In this document: positions 18,943 through 29,124 of the stretch, one piece after another | How the letters are laid out: each line of letters begins with the position of its first letter | Position numbering within the stretch: the stretch's first letter is position 1 | Source: Stenotrophomonas maltophilia | GTDB taxonomy: Bacteria > Pseudomonadota > Gammaproteobacteria > Xanthomonadales > Xanthomonadaceae | Reading direction: 5' to 3' | DNA: 64,000 nucleotides | Assembly (NCBI RefSeq): GCF_002138415.1 | Contig: NZ_CP015612.1 | Location: 3,202,001 to 3,266,000 of the forward strand | Program-made: the position numbers and the translations under genes | Notes under the pieces: model-generated | What the model saw: the letters and a program-made list of their open reading frames with translations, nothing else | The model's database searches: none | What the model was told of the DNA's origin: nothing

Positions 18943-20961
18943 TCAACGGGCGCTGTCGACCACGGTGGCCGACACGGTCGGGACCGCTTCGGCGTCCTCG
19001 GCGATCTGACGCGGGGCCGGTTCGGCCACGGCCACGCCCAGGTAGCGCTGCATCAGCTCCTGCACGATCGGGCTCTTGCCGGCGAAGCCTTCGATCGACT
19101 TGCCCAGCGAGACGGCCTTGACCAGGTTCTCGAACATGCCGCCGTCGCCACCGACCAGGTCGATGTCGGCGTTACGCAGCGCGCTGGCGATGACGTTGGC
19201 GTTCTCGCGCGAGACTTCCTTGCCGGCTTCGATCGAGGCCAGCGCCTGCTTCAGGCTGTTGTCCAGCATCATGCGGAACTCTTCGTGGCCACGTGCCTGG
19301 TCGCTCAGCGAGGCGATGGCTTCGAACTTGCGCACCAGGCCCTCGGCCTCGGCCAGCAGCTTCTTCTGCACCACGCCGGCTTCGGCGTTGCCCAGCGACT
19401 CCGTCGCGGTGGCACGGGCCAGGCCCATCTTCTCCTCGCCCTGTGCCTGTGCCTGCAGCGTCTGCGCCAGCACCTGGGCCTCGTTGCTGCCCTGCTTCAG
19501 GCTGGCTTCGGCCTTGGCTTCGATCACGCGCGCTTCGGCAATGCCGACCTTCTCGATGGCCAGCGCGGACGCCTCACGCACCTGCGCTTCGGCCAGGCCC
19601 GGCGCGGCCTGTTCGGCACGCAGCGCGTCGGCCAGCAGGCGCTTGGCTTCGGCCTGCTTGCCAGCCGCTTCATGCTCGGCCTGGGCCAGCGTGGTCAGTT
19701 CAACCGCGCGGTGCTTGGAGGCGGTTTCGCGTGCCTGCGCTTCCTTCACCTCGCGCACCAGCGATTCCTGCGCCTTGGCTTCGGCTTCCAGGATCAGCAC
19801 CTGCTTCTGGCGATCGGCCTCGGAGACTTCACGCACCTCCTTGATGCGCTCTTCTTCCTGCGCCACCGTCTTGTCGATGGAGATGCGTTCGCGGGTGATG
19901 TTGGCCACGTCCATCTTGCCCTGCTCGACCACCTTGTCGCGCTCCACGCCCTGCAGCTGCACTTCGCGGTCGGTGGTGACCTGCTCCAGCTGGCGTGCAC
20001 GCTCCACGCGCTCGGCCTCGATGGCCACGGCACGCTGGCGGTTCTGCTCGGCCACTTCCACTTCGCGCAGGCGGTTCTGGTCGCGGATCTCGATCAGCTG
20101 CTGTGCTTCGATGCGGGCATTCTCGGACAGCTGGCGCTGCTCTTCCTGCACCTTGGCGGTCTCGGCCTCCTCGCGCGCGCGGATGGTCTCGATCTCGCGC
20201 TTCTGGCGTGCTTCGGCTTCGGCCTGCTGGCGTTCCAGCGCCAGCAGCGCTTCACGCGCTTCCACGTTCTTCTTGGTGATGGCGAGCTTCTCGTTCTGCT
20301 CCAGCTCGTTGGTCACCACGTTCTGCGCGGCGGTCAGCTCGGTGATCTTGCGGATGCCCTGCGCGTCGAGGATGTTGAACTGGTCCAGCAGCGACTTCGG
20401 GGTCTGCTCCAGGTAATCGATCGCCACGTCTTCCAGCACATAGCCGTTGAGGTCGTTGCCGATCACCGCAATGATCTCGTCGCGGAACTCCTGGCGCTTC
20501 TCGAACAGTTCGGTGAAGTCGAACTTCTTGCCAACCGTCTTCAGCGCTTCGGAGAACTTGGCGTTGAACAGCTCATCGACGGCGTGCTTGTCCGACGCAC
20601 GGTCGGCACCGATCGCCTTGGCTACGCGCAGCACGTCGGCCTGGGTCTCGTTCACCCGCAGGTAGAAGGCCACGGCGATGTCGGCACGCATGTTGTCGCG
20701 GCAGATCAGGCCTTCCTTGCCGCGGCGGTCGATCTGCAGGGTGATCAGGCTGATCCGCATCAGCTCGGCGCGGTACAGCACGGGAATGATCAGCGCACCG
20801 GTGAAGTGCACCTTGGGCGTGGAACTCATGTCGTTGACGATCAGGGCCACACCCTGGTCGACCTTGCGGTAGAAGGCCTTGAACAGGCCGGCCAGGCCGA
20901 GCAGACCGACCAGCAGGACCACCACGCCGATCAGGAAGGGGGCCATGGTTGCCAATGTCAT
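18943..20961 (-). CDS. yqiK: Flotillin-family membrane scaffold protein (YqiK-like)
   Basis: A 672-residue flotillin. One N-terminal membrane segment (FLIGVVVLLVGLLGLAGLF, residues 9-27) anchors it. The SPFH/Band-7 domain follows to about residue 200, and a long Ala/Glu-rich coiled coil occupies roughly residues 210-560, the hallmark of flotillins. Length and order match YqiK of E. coli rather than the short Bacillus FloA. Flotillins organise membrane microdomains and fluidity. The ATG shares one base with the upstream yqiJ-like stop (TGATG), the same yqiJ-yqiK coupling known in enterobacteria. Here the pair heads a longer operon with a giant ATPase and TelA. Confidence 0.92.
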   Translation of the reverse strand: MTLATMAPFLIGVVVLLVGLLGLAGLFKAFYRKVDQGVALIVNDMSSTPKVHFTGALIIPVLYRAELMRISLITLQIDRRGKEGLICRDNMRADIAVAFYLRVNETQADVLRVAKAIGADRASDKHAVDELFNAKFSEALKTVGKKFDFTELFEKRQEFRDEIIAVIGNDLNGYVLEDVAIDYLEQTPKSLLDQFNILDAQGIRKITELTAAQNVVTNELEQNEKLAITKKNVEAREALLALERQQAEAEARQKREIETIRAREEAETAKVQEEQRQLSENARIEAQQLIEIRDQNRLREVEVAEQNRQRAVAIEAERVERARQLEQVTTDREVQLQGVERDKVVEQGKMDVANITRERISIDKTVAQEEERIKEVREVSEADRQKQVLILEAEAKAQESLVREVKEAQARETASKHRAVELTTLAQAEHEAAGKQAEAKRLLADALRAEQAAPGLAEAQVREASALAIEKVGIAEARVIEAKAEASLKQGSNEAQVLAQTLQAQAQGEEKMGLARATATESLGNAEAGVVQKKLLAEAEGLVRKFEAIASLSDQARGHEEFRMMLDNSLKQALASIEAGKEVSRENANVIASALRNADIDLVGGDGGMFENLVKAVSLGKSIEGFAGKSPIVQELMQRYLGVAVAEPAPRQIAEDAEAVPTVSATVVDSAR

Positions 20962-21635
20962 CAGTGATTCTCCTTGTTGCCCGGAAGCAGGTTGTCCTGG
21001 AAATCGAGGGCGACCGCATCAGCGCGGACCACCCGGTAATAGTGTTGTTCGGCCATGTGCTCGACCAGCACGATGCGCTCGCCACGCTGCAGTTCGGTGT
21101 CGCTGCGCACCTGCAGCACCAGCCCGGCACCACCGTCGTCGAAAGTGGCGTGACCGCTGCGGGCATCCACCCGGGGCGAGGCGACCACGCCGGTCCGCCC
21201 CAGCAGTGAGGCCTGCGCCACCGGCCGCAGCCGCAGCAGGAACCGGCGGATGGGCCGCAGCAGCAGCGCGGTGACCGGTACCGCCGGCAACGGCGCCAGC
21301 ACGGCCACGACCGCACCGATCAACCAGCGCAGCAGGTCCGGCAGCGGCAGCAGCACGAATAGATGGATGAAATAGGTGACGATCCAGGCGAAGAAGCCCA
21401 GCAGCGTCACCACCAGCATGAGCGGCACCCCGCCCAGGCCCCAGCGGGCCAGCAACGCGGACAGACCCTGCAGGTCGTGATGATCGCCATGCAGCGCACC
21501 ATCGGCGCCGGCATCGCCGAACCCGTCATCGACCAGCCCGAACGCCGCCAGCGCCCAATACAGCACCGCCACCGCCAGCACGATGCTGTACGGCAGAGTC
21601 GGGAAACCGAACACGACGGTGAGGAATTCCTGCAT
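20961..21635 (-). CDS. yqiJ: YqiJ-like membrane protein with OB-fold domain
   Basis: A 224-residue protein with at least three membrane segments (PYSIVLAVAVLYWALAAFGL, PLMLVVTLLGFFAWIVTYFI, and WLIGAVVAVLAPLPAVPVTA). A C-terminal beta-rich OB-fold follows (LLGRTGVVASPRVDARSGHA ... VLVEHMAEQHYYRVV), as in NfeD-like partners of flotillins. ATG 21635 is preceded by AGGAAGG; the upstream in-frame start at 21740 would add a non-hydrophobic Arg-rich stretch that does not fit. It is the first gene of the five-gene operon and overlaps the flotillin start, so the two are likely a stoichiometric pair in the inner membrane. Confidence 0.85.
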   Translation of the reverse strand: MQEFLTVVFGFPTLPYSIVLAVAVLYWALAAFGLVDDGFGDAGADGALHGDHHDLQGLSALLARWGLGGVPLMLVVTLLGFFAWIVTYFIHLFVLLPLPDLLRWLIGAVVAVLAPLPAVPVTALLLRPIRRFLLRLRPVAQASLLGRTGVVASPRVDARSGHATFDDGGAGLVLQVRSDTELQRGERIVLVEHMAEQHYYRVVRADAVALDFQDNLLPGNKENH

Positions 21636-21738
21636 CGTTTGCCTTCCTGGGCTGTGGGCGGCGGTCGCCCGTTCGGGACGCGCAGAGCGCGCCCCGTCGA
21701 TCCCCGCGCCGGCCCTCATGGCAGGCGCGCTTGGGTCC

Positions 21739-21768
21739 ATCCTATGTGAAGAATGCGTGCAGGCTCAA
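21739..21768 (-). promoter_or_regulatory. Candidate sigma70 promoter of the yqiJ-flotillin-ATPase-telA operon
   Basis: On the minus strand TTGAGC and TAGGAT are separated by 18 bases, about 100 bases before the yqiJ-like start. Each box matches four of six consensus positions. No other good promoter is seen in the 168-base gap. Confidence 0.35.
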
Positions 21769-21803
21769 ATCCGGGCGCTGACCAGAGCAAATAGTGACGC
21801 GAA

Positions 21804-22460
21804 TCACTCGAGAACCGTGCAGTCCGCGCGGCGCACTTCCTCGACGAAGGTGCGCATCTTGTAACCGTCCTTGATGCCCGGCTCCAGCTCGATGCCACTG
21901 GAGACGTCCACGCCCCACGGCAGCGTGGCCAGCACGGCGTCATAGACGTTTTCCGCGTTCAGGCCGCCGGCCAGCAGGAACGGCCGGTGCAACCCGGTCG
22001 GAATGCGACCCCAGTCGAACGCCACACCGGTACCGCCACCGCCACCCGGAGCATGGCTGTCGAACAGGAAGCCGGCGGCGCTGGGATAGCGCAGTTGCAG
22101 GGTGCGGGCATTGACCTCTTCACGCCCCCCCATGGCAATCGCCTTCAGGTACGGCATGTTGAAGCTGCGGCAGAAGCTCTCGTCTTCCTCGCCATGGAAC
22201 TGCAGCAGGGTCGGACGTACCGTGCGCAGCACCTCGCGCACTTCCTCCTTGCTGTTGTTGCGGAACAGCGCCACCACATCGACCATCGGCGCGATCGCCT
22301 GGCGCATCGCGCGGGCCTCGGCGGGCGCGACCCGGCGGCTGCTCTCGCGGGCAAAGATGAAACCCACTGCGTCCACGCCCAGCTCACCGGCCAGGCGGAC
22401 ATCGCCGGCACGGGTCATGCCACAGAACTTGATGCGTGTACGGTAGTAGGAACGGCTCAT
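21804..22460 (-). CDS. trpF: Phosphoribosylanthranilate isomerase
   Basis: A 218-residue TIM-barrel enzyme that performs the Amadori rearrangement of phosphoribosylanthranilate to CdRP in tryptophan synthesis. The general base Cys13 lies in IKFCGMTR near the N-terminus. The usual QFHGEE strand and the C-terminal phosphate site ([11 protein letters not shown] and GVDVSSGIE) are intact. It overlaps the truA stop by four bases (ATGA), so the two are co-translated. In this window trpF is separated from trpBA by the flotillin/TelA operon. Confidence 0.95.
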   Translation of the reverse strand: MSRSYYRTRIKFCGMTRAGDVRLAGELGVDAVGFIFARESSRRVAPAEARAMRQAIAPMVDVVALFRNNSKEEVREVLRTVRPTLLQFHGEEDESFCRSFNMPYLKAIAMGGREEVNARTLQLRYPSAAGFLFDSHAPGGGGGTGVAFDWGRIPTGLHRPFLLAGGLNAENVYDAVLATLPWGVDVSSGIELEPGIKDGYKMRTFVEEVRRADCTVLE

Positions 22461-23227
22461 AGCGTGACCTCGGCGGGCAGATGCCAGTTGTCGGGGTACA
22501 GGGGCCCAAGGAACACCAGGCCCTGCGGCGGTGCGGTGGGACCAGCTACGGTGCGATCGCGCCCAGCCAGCAGCTCAGCGATCCATTCCACCGGTTTTTC
22601 GCCGCTGCCCACCAGGATCAACGATCCGACGATATTGCGGACCATGTGATGAAGGAATGCATTGCCCTGCACAGCGACCTCGATCACCTCGCCCTGGCGG
22701 CTGACCTGCAGTGACTGCAGTTCACGCCGGGCGTGCAGCGCCTGGCACTGTACCGAACGGAACGCACTGAAGTCGTTCTCGCCGAGCAGGGCCTGGCCGG
22801 CGGCATGCATCAGCGTCTCGTCCAGCGCCCGGCGCTCCCAGCTGAGGATCTGCCGCTCCAGCGCCGGCCGCACTTCGCGGTTGAGCAGTCGGTAGCGGTA
22901 GCGGCGCGCACGCGCCGAGAAACGGGCATGGAAATCATCGGCCACCGGCACGCACCAGCGCACCGCGATCGAGCGCGGCAGGCGGGTGGTGGTGCCGAGC
23001 ATCCAGGCGCGCGGATCGCGCACCACGTCGGTATCGAAATGGACAACCTGGCATTGGCCATGCACACCGGCATCGGTGCGACCGGCACAGACCACCTGCA
23101 GCGGCACATCGGCCACCGACGACAGGGCCTGCTCGAGGCTGGCCTGCACGCTGGGACCACCCTCGCCCAGGTTCTGCCAGCCCCTGAAATCGCTGCCGTC
23201 GTACTCGACGCCAAGCGCATAACGCAT
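22457..23227 (-). CDS. truA: tRNA pseudouridine(38-40) synthase
   Basis: A 256-residue TruA that isomerises uridines 38-40 in the anticodon arm of many tRNAs. The catalytic Asp52 lies in [10 protein letters not shown]. The N-terminal [17 protein letters not shown] and the [19 protein letters not shown] block, which holds the C-terminal half of the active site, are both present. Length is typical. It is followed by trpF with a four-base overlap. A gap of about 30 bases separates it from the upstream VOC gene, so the fimV-VOC-truA-trpF run is probably one transcript. Confidence 0.96.
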   Translation of the reverse strand: MRYALGVEYDGSDFRGWQNLGEGGPSVQASLEQALSSVADVPLQVVCAGRTDAGVHGQCQVVHFDTDVVRDPRAWMLGTTTRLPRSIAVRWCVPVADDFHARFSARARRYRYRLLNREVRPALERQILSWERRALDETLMHAAGQALLGENDFSAFRSVQCQALHARRELQSLQVSRQGEVIEVAVQGNAFLHHMVRNIVGSLILVGSGEKPVEWIAELLAGRDRTVAGPTAPPQGLVFLGPLYPDNWHLPAEVTL

Positions 23228-23259
23228 GTGCTACCTCGATGTTGCGGATGGGGCGGCGC

Positions 23260-23622
23260 TCAGGCCGGGTCGCGTTCGGACCAGACCGCCAGTTCGTTGC
23301 CACCGGGCTCGACGAACTGGAAGCGGCTGCCGCCGGGGAAGGAGAACACCGCGCGCACGATCTCGCCGCCGGCGTCACGCACCGCCGCCTCGACCGGTGC
23401 CAGCTCGTCGGCATACAGCACCAGCAGCGGTGCACCGCTGTCGCTGGCCCGCTGCGGCTGGCCACGGAAGAAGCCGCCCTGCAGGCGGCCATCGTCGAAG
23501 GCGGTGTAGTCGCTGCCATAGTCGACGAACGACCAACCGAACACCTTCTCGAAGAACGCACGGCTGGCCGCGGGATCACTGGAGGCGAATTCAACGTAGT
23601 CGATGCGGCGCTCGCGGCTCAT
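23260..23622 (-). CDS. VOC-family (glyoxalase-like) protein
   Basis: A 120-residue single-module vicinal-oxygen-chelate protein. It opens with IDYVEFASSDPAASRAFFEKVFGW, the usual first beta-alpha-beta unit, and ends with FQFVEPGGNELAVWSE, the second unit with a metal-site Glu. Such proteins often dimerise and bind metal, acting as lyases, dioxygenases or resistance proteins; the substrate cannot be inferred. ATG 23622 has AAGGA at 7-base spacing and is preferred over the in-frame start at 23652, which would overlap fimV. Confidence 0.8.
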   Translation of the reverse strand: MSRERRIDYVEFASSDPAASRAFFEKVFGWSFVDYGSDYTAFDDGRLQGGFFRGQPQRASDSGAPLLVLYADELAPVEAAVRDAGGEIVRAVFSFPGGSRFQFVEPGGNELAVWSERDPA

Positions 23623-23648
23623 GGCACGGTCCTTGTCAGCAGGTTCGG

Positions 23649-25697
23649 TCACGGCAGGCGGGCCAGCAGTTCGCGCGCCTGTGCCTGACTGTGCAGGTCG
23701 CCGCCTTCTGCGACTTCCAGCAGCAGGGTACGCGCAGTCTGCGCGTCGCCCAGGTCGAGATAGGCGATCGCCAGCTCCAGGCGCTCCTGGCCCGCACGGG
23801 GCGACCAGCCAGCGTCGGTGCCCGCCGCTGCGGTGATCGGCGCGGCATCCAGGTGATGTTGGGCATCGATGCCGTCGCGGTCGATGGGCGCCGGATCGAT
23901 GGCATCGACCGGGGCGTCGACGTCGTGCGTTTCCGCCGGCAGATCGAACACGCCACGGAACTGCGGCTGCTGTTCGGCATGCAGCGCATAGTCCGGCACA
24001 CCCACGTCCGCCGGGGCTTCCAGTGCAATCGGTTCATCCTGCACCGGCTCGACGACGACACCCTCGCCGCTGGCGATCGCGGGTTCGTCCCAGCGCGGCA
24101 GATCGGTCACCGCCTCGGGCAGTACGACCACGTCTTCGTCGCGCAGTGTGTCAGCCCGCCACTCGGGCGGCGCCACGGGGTCGGTGGTCGGATCGACCGC
24201 TGTTTCGGCCGGTGTCTCGGGCTCGCTCGCCCAGGCCGGCATCGCCGGTTCGTGGCGGCCGCCATCGGCTACCGCCGACCACGAAGCCTGCTCGGCCAGC
24301 GTATCCAGCGCCCCGCCCGCCGGCACCGCTGCGGCCAGGCCGGCGGCATCGTCTTCCTCGCGCAGCGGCGGCAGCGGCGACGGCTTGCGACGACGCAGCA
24401 GCCAGGCCGCCCCCGCCGCCAGCAGCAGCACCGGCAGCCCCAGCCAGTACCACGGCGTTGCCGCATCGCGGGCATCCGGCGCCTGCGCCAGGCGCTGCTG
24501 CGCGGCGGCCAGGTCGTTGTCCTTCATCGCGATCAGCGACTGCTGCTGTTCCTTGAGTTTCTCCAGGTCGGCCACGCGCTGCTTCAGCTCGCCGATCTCG
24601 GCATCGCGGGTGGCGATGTCCTCACGCGCCTGGCGCAGTTGTTCGTTGCCCAGCATGTCACCCTCGCTGCCGGCAGCGGTGCCGGTGGTTGTGCCCGCGT
24701 GCGCGGCGTCGGACGCCAGCGCCGGAGCGATCTCAAGTCGCGCCCCGTTGGCCGCAGCCGGGGAAGAAGCGTTCGTGGTTTCGGCCTTGGCGACCGGGGC
24801 GACGGTACCCGCGGGTTGCGGCACAGTACGCGCCTGCCGCCATTGCGCAGCATGCTCGCGCACGAGCGTCGCCGCTTCGGCTGCGTCGACCGCAGCAAGC
24901 GCATCGCTGCCTGGCATGCGCAGCACCGCCCCCTGCTTGAGCAGGTTGACGTTGCCACGGATGAAGGCTTCGGGATTGGCACGCAGCAGGGCGATCATCG
25001 CGCGGTCGCGACTGACCTGGTTGCCACGTGCCACCGCACTGGCGATCTGCGACAGGGTCTGCCCGCGTTGCACGGTGATGCTGCCATCTGTCGGCGCTGC
25101 AGCAACCGGCGCGGAGGCCGCACGCGGGCGTGCCGGCGCTGGCGCCGCCGCAGGTGGCGGCGTGGTGGGCGTCTCTGCTGCTGGCACCGTTGCCGAAGCC
25201 GGCGCAGGTTCGCGCACGATGGTATTGGAGAGCGTGCCAGCCGGTGCGACGATCTCCGGCTCGGCCACGGCCAACGCACTGGGCGGCGCATCGACCAGCG
25301 CCGAGTACTCGCGCACCAGGCGGCCCTGGCCCCAATCGGCTTCGATCAGGAAGCTCAGCGACGGCGTCTCCACCGGCGCCTGCGAGGTGACGCGCACCAC
25401 CGCCCTGCCCTGCGTGTCGCGGGTCAGTTCGAACTGCAGTTCACTGACCAATCCGGTTGGCCGCTGCAGGCCGACACGTTCGAAGGTGACCGGTGAGGCC
25501 AGCGCCACGCGCAGGTTTTCCAGCTCGGACGGGTCCGCCGAGACCACCGGGATTTCGGCCAGCAGGGGCTGGCCCGGTTTGGACAGGACCCGGATGTCGC
25601 CCAAGCCCAGGGCGAGCGCCGAACTGCTGGCCAAGGCGAGCAGTGCGGCGGACAGATAGGTGAGCGGGCGCTTTGCGCCCTTGGCCCGTTTATTCAT
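23649..25697 (-). CDS. fimV: FimV-like polar hub protein
   Basis: A 682-residue protein. It has a signal peptide (PLTYLSAALLALASSSALA), then the conserved FimV N-terminal domain starting LGLGDIRVLSKPGQPLLAEI, and a LysM-like peptidoglycan-binding region (ITVQRGQTLSQIASAVARGN). A coiled coil follows, then a membrane segment (YWLGLPVLLLAAGAAWLL), a long acidic low-complexity cytoplasmic stretch, and a C-terminal TPR-like motif (LELAIAYLDLGDAQTARTLL). In Pseudomonas FimV organises the cell pole for type IV pili and chemotaxis. The start at 25697 lacks a clear Shine-Dalgarno. It lies downstream of asd, as in Pseudomonas. Confidence 0.88.
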   Translation of the reverse strand: MNKRAKGAKRPLTYLSAALLALASSSALALGLGDIRVLSKPGQPLLAEIPVVSADPSELENLRVALASPVTFERVGLQRPTGLVSELQFELTRDTQGRAVVRVTSQAPVETPSLSFLIEADWGQGRLVREYSALVDAPPSALAVAEPEIVAPAGTLSNTIVREPAPASATVPAAETPTTPPPAAAPAPARPRAASAPVAAAPTDGSITVQRGQTLSQIASAVARGNQVSRDRAMIALLRANPEAFIRGNVNLLKQGAVLRMPGSDALAAVDAAEAATLVREHAAQWRQARTVPQPAGTVAPVAKAETTNASSPAAANGARLEIAPALASDAAHAGTTTGTAAGSEGDMLGNEQLRQAREDIATRDAEIGELKQRVADLEKLKEQQQSLIAMKDNDLAAAQQRLAQAPDARDAATPWYWLGLPVLLLAAGAAWLLRRRKPSPLPPLREEDDAAGLAAAVPAGGALDTLAEQASWSAVADGGRHEPAMPAWASEPETPAETAVDPTTDPVAPPEWRADTLRDEDVVVLPEAVTDLPRWDEPAIASGEGVVVEPVQDEPIALEAPADVGVPDYALHAEQQPQFRGVFDLPAETHDVDAPVDAIDPAPIDRDGIDAQHHLDAAPITAAAGTDAGWSPRAGQERLELAIAYLDLGDAQTARTLLLEVAEGGDLHSQAQARELLARLP

Positions 25698-25754
25698 GGG
25701 CGACACTATAAAGCGTGCGGACCGGGGTCCGCACCCACCGGAAAGCCCCTTGAG

Positions 25755-25859
25755 GTAGTGCCGGCCGCTGGCCGGCAGTTCCTTCAGTCGATGGATCAGG
25801 GCAATGCCGGCCAGCGGCCGGCAGTACCGACAAGCAGTCGAGCATGGCTCGACTCTACA
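25755..25859. repeat. SMAG-type palindromic repeats upstream of fimV
   Basis: A GTAG-led palindrome at 25755-25778 faces an inverted copy ending GTAC at 25805-25827, the same pair type as at 7771-7841. A second family member, a GTAGAGTCGAGC-type palindrome, follows in inverse orientation at 25838-25859, ending a few bases before the asd stop. Confidence 0.8.
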
Positions 25860-25869
25860 TAGCCGGAGA

Positions 25870-26898
<1,029 letters not shown>

Positions 26899-26956
26899 GG
26901 GGGAAACTCTCACGAAAACGGGGATAGGAAAAAAACACGCACGACAGCTGGGTTCG

Positions 26957-26991
26957 GGGAACCTCCTCAAGCGGGGCGCGCGGAGGTTCCC
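26957..26991 (-). terminator. Hairpin after the hydroxyacid dehydrogenase gene
   Basis: A 10-bp perfect stem (GGGAACCTCC / GGAGGTTCCC) with a 15-base loop begins at the stop codon of the 2-hydroxyacid dehydrogenase. It may act as terminator or attenuator before asd. No strong T run is seen. Confidence 0.4.
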
Positions 26992-28028
26992 TATCGTTTC
27001 CCGGTTTTTTTGCCCAGAGTCACGCGCGCGGCCATCGCCGCGTCAGCGTTGATCGCGCTCGGCATGCGCGACGGGCCGCCGTCCAGGCCGAGCCCGGCAA
27101 CCAGATTATCGACGGCCAGCTGTACCATCGCCGTGCGCGTGGCCAGCGAGGCGCTGCCGATATGCGGAGTGAGCACCACATTGCGCAGCGCCAGCAGTTC
27201 GGGGCGTACCTTTGGCTCGCCTTCGTACACATCCAGACCCGCTGCAGCAAGGCGACCGTTGGCCAGTGCATCGGCCAGCGCGATTTCATCGACCAGGCCT
27301 CCGCGGGCGATGTTCACCAGCGTCGCTGACGGCTTCATCTTCGCCAGCGCGGCGGCATCGATCAGGTGGTGCGAAGCCGGTGTATACGGCAGCACCAGCA
27401 GCAGGTGATCAGACTGCGCCAGCAGCGTGTCCAGGTCCACATAACGGGCCCCCACTTCCGCTTCGGTCGCGGCCGGCAGCTGCGAACGGTTGTGGTACAG
27501 CACCTTCATGCCGAAACCGTGCGCGCCGCGGCGGGCGATGCCCTGGCCGATGCGGCCCATGCCAAGGATGCCCAGCGTGCTGCCGTGGATGTCGGCACCG
27601 AGCATGGTCTGGAACGACCACTGCTGCCACCGTCCCTCGCGCAGCCAGCGCTCGGACTCGGTGATGCGGCGCGCGGTGGCCATCAGCAGCGCGAAGCCGA
27701 GATCGGCGGTGGTTTCTGTCAGGACATCCGGCGTGTTGCTGGCCAGGATGCCGGCCGCGCTGAGCGCGTCGACATCCAGGTTGTTGTAGCCGACGCCGAC
27801 ATTGGCGATCACCTGCAACTGCGCGGCGTCGGCCACCTGGGCCGCACCGATGCGCTCGTTGAGGGTGATGATCGCGCCGTCGGCGCGGGCCAGCTGTCCG
27901 GCGATCTGGTCCGGCGACCAGGCGGTGACGGTGTCGGTGACGCGCAGCTGCACGCGATCGCGCAGCGGCGCGATGGCCGCGTCGATCAGCGGCTGGCTCA
28001 CCCACACGGTCGGCCGCGTGTCAGCCAT
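26991..28028 (-). CDS. D-2-hydroxyacid dehydrogenase (glyoxylate/hydroxypyruvate reductase type)
   Basis: A 345-residue NAD(P)-dependent reductase. The Rossmann loop [13 protein letters not shown] is near residues 164-176. Catalytic residues of the family are visible: Arg in [10 protein letters not shown], Glu in EGEPKVRPE and His in LTPHIGSAS. This pattern fits GhrB- or glycerate-dehydrogenase-like enzymes that reduce glyoxylate or hydroxypyruvate; the exact substrate is unknown. The ATG at 28028 overlaps the aroC stop by 8 bases and is preferred over an upstream in-frame start that would add an Arg-rich stretch. Confidence 0.88.
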   Translation of the reverse strand: MADTRPTVWVSQPLIDAAIAPLRDRVQLRVTDTVTAWSPDQIAGQLARADGAIITLNERIGAAQVADAAQLQVIANVGVGYNNLDVDALSAAGILASNTPDVLTETTADLGFALLMATARRITESERWLREGRWQQWSFQTMLGADIHGSTLGILGMGRIGQGIARRGAHGFGMKVLYHNRSQLPAATEAEVGARYVDLDTLLAQSDHLLLVLPYTPASHHLIDAAALAKMKPSATLVNIARGGLVDEIALADALANGRLAAAGLDVYEGEPKVRPELLALRNVVLTPHIGSASLATRTAMVQLAVDNLVAGLGLDGGPSRMPSAINADAAMAARVTLGKKTGKR

Positions 28029-29124
28029 CGATCTGCCCGGGAATGCGCGGGGTGATCGTGCCGACATCGCCGCACTGCGCGCGGTGGCGCAGCGCCTGGT
28101 CCATCAGCACCATCGCTACCATCGCCTCGGCGATCGGGGTGGCACGGATGCCAACGCAGGGGTCGTGACGACCGGTGGTGACCACCTCGACCACGTTGCC
28201 GGCGGTATCCAGCGACGGGCCCGGCAGGCGCAGGCTGGAGGTCGGCTTCAGGGCGATCGAGGCGACCACCGGCTGGCCGGTGGAAATGCCACCGAGGATG
28301 CCGCCGGCGTGGTTGCTGGCGAAGCCCTGCGGGGTCAGCAGGTCGCGGTGTTCGGTGCCCTTCTGCGCGGCGCTGGCGAAACCGTCGCCGATTTCCACGC
28401 CCTTCACCGCGTTGATGCTCATCAGCGCGGCAGCGAGTTCGCCATCAAGCTTGCCGTAGATCGGCTCGCCCCAGCCCGGCGGCACGTTGTCGGCGACCAC
28501 GTCCACGCGCGCACCGACCGAATCTCCGGACTTGCGCAGCGCATCCATGTATGCCTCCAGCTCGGGCACCTGTGCCGCGTGCGGCCAGAAGAACGGATTG
28601 CCTTCCACCGCCGACCAGTCGAAACCGGCCGGGGTGATGTCGCCCAGCTGCGACAGGTAGCCACGCACGGTGACGCCGAAGCGCTCGGCAAGCCACTTCT
28701 TGGCGACCACGCCGGCGGCCACGCGCATGGTGGTCTCGCGCGCCGAGGAACGGCCACCGCCGCGCGGGTCGCGGATGCCGTACTTGTGCCAGTAGCTGTA
28801 GTCGGCATGGCCCGGGCGGAACTGCTGGCCGATGTTGGCGTAGTCCTTGCTGCGCTGGTCGGTGTTGCGGATCAGCAGCGCGATCGGGGTGCCGGTGGTC
28901 AGGCCCTCGTACACGCCGGACAGGATCTCGACCTCATCGGCCTCGCGCCGTGCCGAGGTGTGCCGGCTCTTGCCGGTGGCGCGGCGCTGCAGGTCATGGG
29001 CGAATTCGGCCGCGTCCAGCGCCAGCCCCGGCGGGCAGCCATCGATCACGCAGCCGATGGCCGGCCCGTGCGACTCGCCGAACGTGGTGACGGTGAACAG
29101 CTTGCCGAACGAATTGGAGCTCAC
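28021..29124 (-). CDS. aroC: Chorismate synthase
   Basis: A 367-residue FMN-dependent enzyme, the last step of the shikimate pathway (EPSP to chorismate). Family blocks are intact: [16 protein letters not shown] at the N-terminus, [25 protein letters not shown] and [16 protein letters not shown]. The GTG start at 29124 gives exactly the family N-terminus and overlaps the prmB stop by four bases (GTGA). The ORF extends 19 codons upstream inside prmB, which is not used. Chorismate feeds the trp genes in this window, but the two are in different operons. Confidence 0.96.
   Translation of the reverse strand: MSSNSFGKLFTVTTFGESHGPAIGCVIDGCPPGLALDAAEFAHDLQRRATGKSRHTSARREADEVEILSGVYEGLTTGTPIALLIRNTDQRSKDYANIGQQFRPGHADYSYWHKYGIRDPRGGGRSSARETTMRVAAGVVAKKWLAERFGVTVRGYLSQLGDITPAGFDWSAVEGNPFFWPHAAQVPELEAYMDALRKSGDSVGARVDVVADNVPPGWGEPIYGKLDGELAAALMSINAVKGVEIGDGFASAAQKGTEHRDLLTPQGFASNHAGGILGGISTGQPVVASIALKPTSSLRLPGPSLDTAGNVVEVVTTGRHDPCVGIRATPIAEAMVAMVLMDQALRHRAQCGDVGTITPRIPGQIDG

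Noticed and set aside
17238..20967. Plus-strand open frames of 627 and 721 codons
   Set aside because: Antisense to the ATPase N-terminus and the flotillin coiled coil; Leu/Gln/His-rich mirror of Ala/Glu repeats.
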